From contig JAHFES010000002.1 in assembly GCA_023248355.1 (NCBI GenBank), forward strand, positions 1 to 49,713: a DNA stretch of 49,713 nucleotides. Reading direction: 5' to 3'. This stretch comes from Nitrospiraceae bacterium (GTDB lineage Bacteria; Nitrospirota; Nitrospiria; Nitrospirales; Nitrospiraceae). Both the position numbers and the translations under genes were made by a program. Numbering within the stretch: the stretch's first letter is position 1; each line of letters starts with the position of its first letter. Shown here one piece after another: positions 8,898-17,938 of this stretch. The notes under the pieces are model-generated. The model did no database searches, was not told the DNA's origin, and was given only the letters and a program-made list of their open reading frames with translations.

Positions 8898-8966
8898 AAT
8901 GCAAAGTGAAAAATTCAAAAATCGGCTCAGCCGACATTTTGCATTTTGAATTTTTACTTTTGCATT
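8898..8966. repeat. AT-rich palindromic element, copy A
   Basis: Left arm 8898-8920 AATGCAAAGTGAAAAATTCAAAA and the reverse complement of right arm 8944-8966 match at 20/23. Central perfect hairpin TCGGCT-C-AGCCGA at 8922-8934. Confidence 0.85.
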
Positions 8967-8976
8967 AGAAACAGCC

Positions 8977-10077
8977 ATGTCCAAGGAAACGATTGAAACA
9001 CTGGTTTCTGAGCTGACCCACGAAGAGGATTGGCGCCGGATGCGGGCCACTGCGGCTTGCGTGGCCGGTGGACCTCGGGCGGTGCAGGCGCTGGTCGAGG
9101 CGCTTCGTTCCGGGACGTCCGAACTGAAAAAAGAAGTGGCGGCCATGTTGGCCCGTATCAAAGACCCGCAGGCAGGAGTGGCGCTGGTCGGTCTGTTGGA
9201 AGACGAGGATGACGTGGCTCGGAAGGCGGGCGCGGCGGCGTTAGAGCAGATGGCCGGGGTGCTCGATACGGAGACCGCCGCGGCGCTGGTGGCGTTGCTT
9301 CCCAAGTATCAAGAAGGGGAGGCGCGACAGCTGATGACGCATCTGGTCGGAGCGATTCCGACTGCCGTCATCCCGCTCTGCGAGATGCTCAAGCATCCGG
9401 ATCCGGAAGCGCAGGTGACGGCGGCGACGATGCTCGATCAGCTCCTGGATCCCCGGTCCATCGATGCGTTTATCGATGCGATGGGCCAGCCGGCCGTCCG
9501 TGATATCGCCGTCGGGACATTGAAGAAGCTGCAGGCGATTCGCGAACGGATCGATGAGACGTTCGACGCGCTGCGTGCGGTTGAGGGGGCGAGCGAACGG
9601 GAAGAAGCGCGGATGTCGACGGTGATCCATCTATTGGGCATCGGGCGGCCCAGCGTTGAAATTTTGATCGAATATCTCGAAGACGACGATTGGCTTGTGC
9701 GCGAAGCGGCCGCCGATTTGCTGGGGAAGATCGCCGATGTACGGGCCGTGGAACCGTTGATGAAGCGGCTTGAACGGGACAAGGATACCGGTGTGAAAGA
9801 GCTGGCGATCAAGGCGTTGGGATTGATCGGCGATGCCCGGCCCACCCAGCTCTATCTTGAAGCGATCCCGATCCGGCCGCTGCGTGTGTATGCGATGGAG
9901 GCCCTGGCGAAGATCAAGGATGTGGAAGTGTTGCGCCCCCACAAGGAACTGTTTGATCGGCTGAGGACGGATCGCGATGGGCTGGTCGCCTACAATGCGG
10001 GCTTAATCGCTGATAAACTCGAGGCTTTGGCTGGAACGGAAGTCATGGGTCAGGAAGGGAACAACGAGGATGAGTAA
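8977..10077 (+). CDS. HEAT-repeat protein 3
   Basis: HEAT units such as 'SVEILIEYLEDDDWLVREAAADLLGKIADVRAVEPLMKRL'. Confidence 0.9.
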   Translation: MSKETIETLVSELTHEEDWRRMRATAACVAGGPRAVQALVEALRSGTSELKKEVAAMLARIKDPQAGVALVGLLEDEDDVARKAGAAALEQMAGVLDTETAAALVALLPKYQEGEARQLMTHLVGAIPTAVIPLCEMLKHPDPEAQVTAATMLDQLLDPRSIDAFIDAMGQPAVRDIAVGTLKKLQAIRERIDETFDALRAVEGASEREEARMSTVIHLLGIGRPSVEILIEYLEDDDWLVREAAADLLGKIADVRAVEPLMKRLERDKDTGVKELAIKALGLIGDARPTQLYLEAIPIRPLRVYAMEALAKIKDVEVLRPHKELFDRLRTDRDGLVAYNAGLIADKLEALAGTEVMGQEGNNEDE

Positions 10078-10834
10078 CGAGACGGAATCTGATCGGATTG
10101 ATCAGCTCATTTCAGCCTTGCGTGATGAGAACGAAGCTCTGCGCGACCACGCCATTGCGAGTCTTGGCCAGGCCGGCGCGGATGCGATTCCCCGCTTGAT
10201 CGGCTTGATGGCTGATGAGGATGTGGTGATTCGCGAAGCCGCGACCAGTGCGGCGGTGCGGATCGGGCCGTCGGTCTTCGAGCCGATGCTTGAGGCGTTG
10301 CAGGACGATGAATGGGCGATTCGAGAGCAAGCGGCGTCAGCGCTCGGCAAGCTCAAAGACCCCCGCGCGGTCGATCCGCTGGTCGCGGCGCTCAAGGACA
10401 AGGATGGGGCTGTGCGGACGGCGGCGGTCTGGGCGTTGGAGCGGATCGGCGATCCCCGTGCGGTGCCCGGATTGATCGAGGTGCTCACGGATAGTACCTT
10501 GCGGGAGGATGTCGCCCGTGTGCTCAAAAAGATCGGCGATGCCCGGGCGGTTGAGGCGCTGATCGATGGACTCTTGGGCAACAACTGGATGGTGCGGCGT
10601 CATGCGGCAGAGGCGCTGGGGAAAATAGGCGATCAACGCGGGATCAACCCGTTGATCGAGTCGCTCAAAGATGAAGACTGGCTCGTGCGCCGCAATGCTG
10701 CCGAGTCGCTCGCTCGGCTCGGGGCGAAAGAGGCCATTCAGCCGCTGTTACCGCTGCTGGAAGATGAAAACACAATGGTGCAAGAAACGGTCGAGGGCGT
10801 GTTAGCCAGTCTCGGGTGGAAGTCGAAACCATAA
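10070..10834 (+). CDS. HEAT-repeat protein 4
   Basis: Almost entirely ~31 aa EZ-HEAT repeats. Start overlaps the end of HEAT protein 3 by 8 bp (ATGAGTAA). Confidence 0.93.
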   Translation: MSNETESDRIDQLISALRDENEALRDHAIASLGQAGADAIPRLIGLMADEDVVIREAATSAAVRIGPSVFEPMLEALQDDEWAIREQAASALGKLKDPRAVDPLVAALKDKDGAVRTAAVWALERIGDPRAVPGLIEVLTDSTLREDVARVLKKIGDARAVEALIDGLLGNNWMVRRHAAEALGKIGDQRGINPLIESLKDEDWLVRRNAAESLARLGAKEAIQPLLPLLEDENTMVQETVEGVLASLGWKSKP

Positions 10835-10863
10835 CTGTTCACCTCACATAAAGGATACTTGTC

Positions 10864-11571
10864 ATGGCAGACGAAGCTCCAGCGAAGTTGATTCAGATCG
10901 GTCCCAAGGGCGGAGAGAAGAAGGACGGATTCAATCTGGTGACCGAACGGGTGGTGGCGGTGAACCCGGAGGCCAGGCAGATCGAAGTCGAGCTTTTGGC
11001 CTATGACGGCAAGACCGTGGTGCTCGAGGTGGCAGAGGAAGCGCTTGAGGACCTCAAGAAGCTGAAGGTCGGAGACGGGGCAACGATCCGGGTCGTAGAA
11101 GAGGGCGGAAAGCGCGTTGCCAAAAGTTTTAGGATTCGTGCGAAAGATCCCAATGCGGCTAAGGCCGACGCCATGTTGCTCGATCTCAAAGATTCGCACT
11201 GGTTGAATCGGAAATATGCGGCTGAAGTCCTGGGCGAGCTCAAAGAGCAGCGGGCTGTTGATCCGCTGGTGGGGGCCTTGATCGATGAAGTCGGCGACGT
11301 CCGGCAGCGCGCCTATGATTCCTTGATCAAGCTCGGCGGTATTTCCGTCCCTTCGCTCATTCCGTTGCTCGTGTCGGAGGAAGATGAGATCCGTCAATCC
11401 GCAACGGAAATTATCCGGAAGATTGGCAAGCCAGCCGTAGAACCGCTGGCGACGGCCTTGACCGATGCTGATGATCGGTTGAAGACCCGGATCATGAAAG
11501 TCTTGGACCGGATGGGGTACAAGCCGAAAACGAAGGATGACGCAAAGGCCGAGTTACCTCGGCTGACATAA
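10864..11571 (+). CDS. HEAT-repeat protein 5 with unassigned N-terminal beta-rich domain
   Basis: N-terminal ~100 aa 'KLIQIGPKGGEKKDGFNLVTERVVAVNPEARQIEVELLAYDGKTVVLEVAEEAL', then about four HEAT units. Confidence 0.9.
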   Translation: MADEAPAKLIQIGPKGGEKKDGFNLVTERVVAVNPEARQIEVELLAYDGKTVVLEVAEEALEDLKKLKVGDGATIRVVEEGGKRVAKSFRIRAKDPNAAKADAMLLDLKDSHWLNRKYAAEVLGELKEQRAVDPLVGALIDEVGDVRQRAYDSLIKLGGISVPSLIPLLVSEEDEIRQSATEIIRKIGKPAVEPLATALTDADDRLKTRIMKVLDRMGYKPKTKDDAKAELPRLT

Positions 11572-11574
11572 GCG

Positions 11575-12903
11575 TCATGATGATTTTTTCTGTGGGTTTT
11601 GTGCCGGTCGTCCCACTGAGACGTGCTTGAACCCGACAGCCGTCACCCGTTCGGGTTCATACACGTTGCGAAGGTCGATTAACACCGGCTGGCGCATCAC
11701 GACTCGCAGCTTGTCAAAGTCCAGGTTACGGAACTGATTCCACTCGGTCATGATGATCAGGGCATCAGCTCCTTCGGCCGTGTCGTAGATATCACGGCAG
11801 GCCTGGAGTCCTGGAAGTGTCCGGCAGGCTTCTTCAAGCGCGGCTGGATCGTACGCGCGGATCGTGGCGCCTTCGGCCAGGAGTTCCTGTCCGATCGCCA
11901 GTGCGGGGGCCTCTCGAAGATCATTGGTATTTGGTTTGAACGACAGCCCTAGCATCCCAAAGGTCTTTCCTTTTACTCCTCCCGCAGCCTCGCGAACCTT
12001 GGCAATCATCTGCTTTCTCTGAGTGTCGTTCACCCGTGACGCGGCTGACGCGATTTCCATGGGGTAGCCATGACGTTCACCGGTCTGAATGAGCGCGGCA
12101 AGATCTTTGGGGAAACACGATCCTCCAAATCCGGGTCCTGCGTGGAGAAACTTCGCTCCGATTCGGTGATCGAGCCCCATCCCCTTCGCGACCATTTGCA
12201 CGTTGGCACCAACGCGCTCGCAGAGATTGGCGATCTCGTTGATAAAGGAAATCTTCGTAGCCAGGAACGCGTTGGAGGCGTATTTGATCAATTCGGCGGT
12301 CGGGACGTCGGTGACCACGATCGGTGTTTCAATGAGGTACAGAGGTCGATACAGATCCTTCATAATCGCGACAGCCTGATCACTGTCTGCGCCGATCACC
12401 ACGCGATTCGGTCGCATGAAATCCTCAATGGCCGAACCTTCCCGGAGGAACTCCGGATTGGAGACGATATCGAAGCGGATTGCCTCTTTTTGGGTCTTCT
12501 TGACAACCTCCCGAATGGTTTCTCCCGTTCCCACTGGCACAGTCGACTTAGTGACGATGACCTTATAGCCGGTCATATGGCGAGCGATACCGCGCCCCAC
12601 CTCTTTAACAAATGACAGATTAGCGGATCCGTCTTCGCTCGGTGGTGTGCCCACCGCAATGAAGATGACGAGAGCTTTGTCGACAGCTTTTGCAATATCG
12701 GTCGTAAACGTGAGGCGGTTTTCCTTGATTCCCTTGGCGACCAGCTCGGTAATCCCCGGTTCATAAAAAGGGACATCGCCCTTCTCGAGACGCTCGATGC
12801 GTGTAGCATCGTTGTCCATACAGGTGACGTTCACGCCGAACTCAGCGAAACATGCCCCTGTGACCAGTCCAACATAGCCGGTTCCAATGACGCTAATGTG
12901 CAT
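11575..12903 (-). CDS. ugd: UDP-glucose 6-dehydrogenase
   Basis: 'MHISVIGTGYVGLVTGACFAEFG' Rossmann start at 12903, 'GPGFGGSCFPKDLAAL' catalytic Cys motif. Confidence 0.95.
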   Translation of the reverse strand: MHISVIGTGYVGLVTGACFAEFGVNVTCMDNDATRIERLEKGDVPFYEPGITELVAKGIKENRLTFTTDIAKAVDKALVIFIAVGTPPSEDGSANLSFVKEVGRGIARHMTGYKVIVTKSTVPVGTGETIREVVKKTQKEAIRFDIVSNPEFLREGSAIEDFMRPNRVVIGADSDQAVAIMKDLYRPLYLIETPIVVTDVPTAELIKYASNAFLATKISFINEIANLCERVGANVQMVAKGMGLDHRIGAKFLHAGPGFGGSCFPKDLAALIQTGERHGYPMEIASAASRVNDTQRKQMIAKVREAAGGVKGKTFGMLGLSFKPNTNDLREAPALAIGQELLAEGATIRAYDPAALEEACRTLPGLQACRDIYDTAEGADALIIMTEWNQFRNLDFDKLRVVMRQPVLIDLRNVYEPERVTAVGFKHVSVGRPAQNPQKKSS

Positions 12904-13146
12904 GGTAAGTCTCCTCAGAAGAGTGAATGGTGCTAGGTGGAAGTATAGCAATCAGGGTAGGGGGGAGCAACGAATTACAGCCTTTGATCTTCCCAACGAA
13001 GGGTCAACTGGTTACTTCATTGACTCTTGGAAAATGTGTTGAGTAGAATCCGACGCCGTTTCACAATGATCTAAAGACCGAATGATAGCCTTCACGCTTC
13101 ATTTAGCGACAAGCTTATTAAGCCTATCCCCCCTTCCGTTTGCACG

Positions 13147-14697
13147 ATGACGACGGAAGCTCCACGCATCTCCCGCGGCTTTCTTCTCTTCACCGCTCTT
13201 CTGACGGGTGCGGTGGTTATGGCATTGGAGATTCTCGGGAGCCGCCTGCTCGCGCCGGTGTTTGGAAATTCGCTGTTTGTCTGGGGCGCGCTGATCGGGG
13301 TCATTTTGGCCGCGATGAGCAGCGGCTATGCATTCGGTGGCTGGATTTCTGATCGCTATTCCGGTGGAGCGGTTCTCGCCGGACTTCTGCTCTTTGCAGG
13401 TAGCTGGACATTTCTCATCGCCTGGACCAGCCAGCCCATCTTGTTCCAAGTCGAAAAGTTTGTGCAGGACCCTCGATGGGGGCCATGCCTTGCGGCAGCC
13501 GTACTCCTTGCGCCTCCTGCGTTTGGCTTAAGCGGCGTGTTGCCGGCGATGTTGCGGTTGGCGGTGGCAGACATGGATCATCTGGGTCGCCACACCGGGC
13601 GTATGATCGCGCTTTCGACCGTCGGGAGCTTGGTGGGAACCTGGGGGACCGCGTTCTTTCTGTTGTCCTGGATTGGCAGTCAGGCCTTGGTGGCTTGGCT
13701 TGGGGGAATCCAAGTGGCGCTCGGCCTTCTGTGGTTGTGGAGGGGAATGTCCGCGCGTCCACTCGTGCTGCTCATGGGTCTCGTGTGTTCCGTGGCGTTG
13801 GGGAGTGTAGCCCTGCATCCGATCCAGAGATTGAACGCCCCGGTCTATCAGGAAGATAGCCCTTATCAGCAGGTCCGTATTCGTGACGATCAACTCTTTC
13901 GTTATCTCGTGTTGGACCGAACGTTTCACGCCGTGATGTGGAAGTCCGATCCCGTCCCGCTCTTTCTCCCTTATAGTCAGTTGATGGTGGCCTCGCTGGC
14001 ATTGGCGTCCGAGCCAAAGCGTGGGCTCATTTTGGGTCATGGTGGTGGGTCATTGGCGAAATGGTTAGCGCAGTACTGGCCTTCACTTGAGCTGGATGTG
14101 GTGGAGTTTGATCCGACGGTAGTGCGTATGGCGGAAGCGTATTTTGATTACCATCCGCCAGCGAATCACCATGTGTCAGTCAGAGATGGACGAGCGTTTT
14201 TGAATGGGACAGATCGAACCTACGATGTGATCTGGATCGACGCGTTTGCGCGACACATGATTCCCTTCCATCTGACGACCGTGGAGTTTTTCTCGACCGT
14301 GCGGGCGCACTTGAATCCTGATGGAGTCGTCGCGGTCAACCTGGCGTCGTCTGGAGAAGGAGGCGATACGGCCAGAGCTGCGGCGGTGGTACAAACCATG
14401 AGGCGGGCATTCCCCGTTCTTGAAACCTTTGCGGTGAAGGGGCCGTGGAAGAGTGGACAGACCAAAGCCGAGAATCTTATTTTCTTCGGCGGCAGTCCGA
14501 TCGAAACAGGCGATCCAGATCATATCGTTGCGAAGGTCACGGAGATGGCGATGAATCGTCAACTGCCTGCGGAAGCGATCGCGCTTCTGAGCTCTCGTCG
14601 AGTCGAGCCTTGGCCGACAGGATTTGAACTGAGCGATGATTTCGCGCCCTACGATCTTCTGATCGGTAGGGAAGTCCTCAGTACGCAGGCGGACTAG
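13147..14697 (+). CDS. fused MFS-like membrane / spermidine synthase-like protein
   Basis: Several TM segments N-terminally, then an SAM-dependent domain 'LILGHGGGSLAKWLAQYWPSLELDVVEFDPTVVRMAEAYF...YDVIWIDAF'. Confidence 0.85.
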   Translation: MTTEAPRISRGFLLFTALLTGAVVMALEILGSRLLAPVFGNSLFVWGALIGVILAAMSSGYAFGGWISDRYSGGAVLAGLLLFAGSWTFLIAWTSQPILFQVEKFVQDPRWGPCLAAAVLLAPPAFGLSGVLPAMLRLAVADMDHLGRHTGRMIALSTVGSLVGTWGTAFFLLSWIGSQALVAWLGGIQVALGLLWLWRGMSARPLVLLMGLVCSVALGSVALHPIQRLNAPVYQEDSPYQQVRIRDDQLFRYLVLDRTFHAVMWKSDPVPLFLPYSQLMVASLALASEPKRGLILGHGGGSLAKWLAQYWPSLELDVVEFDPTVVRMAEAYFDYHPPANHHVSVRDGRAFLNGTDRTYDVIWIDAFARHMIPFHLTTVEFFSTVRAHLNPDGVVAVNLASSGEGGDTARAAAVVQTMRRAFPVLETFAVKGPWKSGQTKAENLIFFGGSPIETGDPDHIVAKVTEMAMNRQLPAEAIALLSSRRVEPWPTGFELSDDFAPYDLLIGREVLSTQAD

Positions 14698-14968
14698 TGT
14701 GTCCCGTCTAACCGATTGTATTCGTGTAGCAATAAGAACCACTATTGTAACTGCGCCGGCTATTCTTGTCCCAATAGCGTCAGCCCAAAAGCTGCTTGCT
14801 TCCGTTTTGACCCCTATGCTATAAGAGTCGCCTCGTGAGGTAGCAATTGTTGGCAAACGGTGTACATGTGAGAGTCGGAAGGCATCGAAGCAGTCAAGGC
14901 TATCAGAGCTTGGCGGAAGTTATTTACCAACCTAATCACATCTCTTCTTCTTTTTAAGGAGGTAGGTC

Positions 14969-15445
14969 ATGGGCAAGACGATGTTATCGGTCATCTTTGG
15001 CCTCGGGTTGATCATCGCTGGAGCCTCGGCTGCGTTTGCACTCCAAGCCGGTGGCGTCGAGATCGGCGATCTGGAAACCGGATCAGTCGTAGGCCAGTCA
15101 TTCAAGGAGCTTGAGGTGGATGCCTCGTTCTACGCCATCGAGATTGGCAACATGAAGACCTGGTATCCGCCGACGACCGTGATTGACTTCAAAAATCGTA
15201 CCGGTTCCCCAGTGCTCCTGAAGGTGACGAATAACTCGACAGCGGAGCATGGGTTTCAACTTAGCGCTAAAGTGAATCAATCTGCTCCAACTGTGTTGGA
15301 CACCAAGCTGGTTCTCAAGCCAGGTGAGACAAAGTATATCGGTGTCCCGACCAGCGATCTGTTCTATGCCGCGGGCAACGTTCTTGAGTACCGCTGCCAT
15401 CTGCATCCGGCTCACGTCGGTGGCAAGCTTGTGATGTTGAAGTAG
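14969..15445 (+). CDS. exported cupredoxin-domain protein
   Basis: Signal peptide, 'STAEHGFQL' and 'LEYRCHLHPAHVGGKLVML' with Cys/His ligands of a cupredoxin site. SD 'aaggagg' upstream. Confidence 0.75.
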   Translation: MGKTMLSVIFGLGLIIAGASAAFALQAGGVEIGDLETGSVVGQSFKELEVDASFYAIEIGNMKTWYPPTTVIDFKNRTGSPVLLKVTNNSTAEHGFQLSAKVNQSAPTVLDTKLVLKPGETKYIGVPTSDLFYAAGNVLEYRCHLHPAHVGGKLVMLK

Positions 15446-15480
15446 TTCAGTCGTCCTCCAGTCGGACGCGATCGAGATAA

Positions 15481-15516
15481 CAAAGGCCCCGGGGAAGAAA
15501 TTCCCGGGGCCTTTGT
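15481..15516 (+). terminator. rho-independent terminator-like hairpin
   Basis: CAAAGGCCCCGGG-gaagaaatt-CCCGGGGCCTTTG, 13 bp perfect stem downstream of the cupredoxin gene. Confidence 0.8.
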
Positions 15517-15551
15517 GTTTCATCTAAGGGCCAGCTGGTCCTAGCGATCGT

Positions 15552-15884
15552 CTAGACGTCTTCGGGTTGACAGTCCGATCCATTCTCGAAGGGAATCCGT
15601 TGCACGGCGGTCAGCTTTCCCGCGACAATTAAGAGCAGATATCGGTTCTCAAGCGTGGCCGGCTGCTGCTTCTCTACAACATACGTGTAGACATCGACAA
15701 CCATCTCGTCCCCGTCCCATTGTGCGCTGTTCACCACCCACATATGGCTCGTTGCGTCGGGAAAATGGCGGGTGACAAAGCCTTCAATGATGGTTCCGAG
15801 ATCGCCCGTACTGGCGTATGTCCATCCAGGTGAAGTGAAGCTGATCAGGAGGAGCGCACTGAGTAGAAAAATTCGCTGACGCAT
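15552..15884 (-). CDS. small exported hypothetical protein
   Basis: 110 aa, clear signal peptide 'MRQRIFLLSALLLISFTSPGWTYA'. Confidence 0.65.
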   Translation of the reverse strand: MRQRIFLLSALLLISFTSPGWTYASTGDLGTIIEGFVTRHFPDATSHMWVVNSAQWDGDEMVVDVYTYVVEKQQPATLENRYLLLIVAGKLTAVQRIPFENGSDCQPEDV

Positions 15885-16039
15885 GACTGCACCTCCAAGG
15901 TAAGAGTGAGAGGTTCAATCGAAGCGTGGCAGTCAAAGAGGGAAGACTGCTACATCGAAAAGCCTACAGCTGATTCAGGAATTAATCCAGCGCAATGTGA
16001 TCGGCAGGATGAATCGGCCGTTCATGCCGTGAGAAAAGC

Positions 16040-16075
16040 ACATGGCCTTGCGCTCAGATGAGCGCAAGGCCATGT
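16040..16075 (-). terminator. strong hairpin downstream of ferredoxin gene
   Basis: ACATGGCCTTGCGCTC-agat-GAGCGCAAGGCCATGT, 16 bp perfect stem. On the minus strand it is followed by GCTTTTC. Confidence 0.7.
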
Positions 16076-16103
16076 TAGAGGACAACGGAACGTGTGATGA
16101 GAG

Positions 16104-16568
<465 letters not shown>

Positions 16569-16656
16569 TCAACAGAACGGAATCAGGTCAGAAGGCCTAG
16601 ATCGTCAGGATGGATGGGCCATTGGGCCCAGCGTGAGCGAGGCTGCGGTTTTCCTT

Positions 16657-17157
16657 ATGGCATCGAGTCAGATCCAACCGAGTGATCGAGAACAGAAGAA
16701 AAAGCGGATCATCATGATGATCCTGCTCGCCATTCTTCTGATGAGCGTCTCGGTGTTTCTTGTTGAGCGCAAGGACTCCAGCATCATTGTCGTCAAGTTT
16801 CCGAGCGGTGTTGAGATCGAAGCCGAAGTGGCCGACACGCCGGAAAAGTTGCTGTTTGGGCTGGCGTTTCGCGATGAGTTGCCTCCAAACAGCGGGATGC
16901 TTTATATCTTCGAAGAAAATGGCCTGCATCGTGTGCGCACAAAAGAGTATCGATTTCCCATCGACATCCTGTGGGTGGATGAAAGTCATCACGTCGTCTA
17001 CATGCTTGAGCATGCCGAGCCCTGCGCAAAGGATCCCTGTCCGCTCTTCGGTCCACCACCCGAGGCGGCTCGATATGTGATTCAGACTGAGTCAGGGTTC
17101 CTCAAGAAGTCCGGAGTCGCCAAGGGAGACGAACTCAAGTACGCGCTTCGCATGTAG
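16657..17157 (+). CDS. DUF192 family protein
   Basis: 'VEIEAEVADTPEKLLFGLAFRDELPPNSGMLYIFEENGLHRVRTKEYRFPIDILWVDE'. Membrane-anchor segment near the N-terminus. Confidence 0.85.
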   Translation: MASSQIQPSDREQKKKRIIMMILLAILLMSVSVFLVERKDSSIIVVKFPSGVEIEAEVADTPEKLLFGLAFRDELPPNSGMLYIFEENGLHRVRTKEYRFPIDILWVDESHHVVYMLEHAEPCAKDPCPLFGPPPEAARYVIQTESGFLKKSGVAKGDELKYALRM

Positions 17158-17217
17158 GTGGTGTGGCAACCGGTGCCGTGGGTATCCGGAACTGATCATG
17201 ACAAGGGGTGTGAGGAG

Positions 17218-17535
17218 ATGGACGGGTTTCAGAAAGTTGCACAGTTGAACGATGTGCTGCCAGGTCAGTCGAAGATTGTGACGGTCAATGATCGGGCGAT
17301 CGCCTTATTCAATATCGATGGAACGTTTTACGCGATTCATAATAGCTGTCCGCATGAGGGGGGGCCGCTCATTGAGGGTCGGCTCAAAGGATATGTGGTG
17401 GCCTGCCCGTGGCATGATCTGGCCTTTGATATTCGGAATGGGCAAGGGACGGACGGCGGTGGCTACTGTGTCGGAAGCTATGAAGTTCGAGTGGAGGGAA
17501 GCAACATCATGGTTGGTCCTCGGCGAAAGGTTTAG
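17218..17535 (+). CDS. Rieske [2Fe-2S] protein
   Basis: 'CPHEGGPL' and 'CPWHDLAFD' cluster-binding motifs. ATG at 17218. Confidence 0.92.
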   Translation: MDGFQKVAQLNDVLPGQSKIVTVNDRAIALFNIDGTFYAIHNSCPHEGGPLIEGRLKGYVVACPWHDLAFDIRNGQGTDGGGYCVGSYEVRVEGSNIMVGPRRKV

Positions 17536-17588
17536 CGCACGAGTGATGAGGACGCGATCTGGCTCCCCAGGCGAAGAGGACGGGCAGT

Positions 17589-17933
17589 GTGAGCATTTCA
17601 GGACTGGATCCCAATCTCGCTGCTGATTCCGGCGATCGTCGAGTAATGGCGACAACGGTCGACCGCCCGTTTGTCATTCACCTGTGGGAAGATCGAACCA
17701 GAGGCGAGCAGTGGGTCCCATTCTACGATACCACCCGGCTTGCTCTGCTCAGTGACGAGTTCCTCCGCATCGCGAGCAATAACGCAGTGGACAACGGGCA
17801 GCGCACGTTTGAGTTCAAGTCTGTCGTGCCGGGGGTTTGCCAGTTGGTGTTTGAAAAGCGCATGGGTTGGAAATTCACGGCCGAGGATCGTCGCCTGTTC
17901 CAAATTGAGGCGACGAACCAACCAGGGAGCTGA
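17589..17933 (+). CDS. hypothetical protein, weakly chagasin-like
   Basis: 'RGEQWVPF ... QRTFEFKSVVPGVCQLVFEKRMGWKFTAEDRRLFQIE' recalls the I42 inhibitor loop order. Lies between two genes on the same strand with a 5 bp gap to the next. Confidence 0.55.
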   Translation: MSISGLDPNLAADSGDRRVMATTVDRPFVIHLWEDRTRGEQWVPFYDTTRLALLSDEFLRIASNNAVDNGQRTFEFKSVVPGVCQLVFEKRMGWKFTAEDRRLFQIEATNQPGS

Positions 17934-17938
17934 CGACT

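Noticed and set aside
4924-11571. CRISPR-like or tandem DNA repeat array suggested by ~93 bp periodicity
   Set aside because: The periodicity is at protein level (31 aa HEAT units) and the DNA copies are strongly diverged; no spacer/repeat structure.
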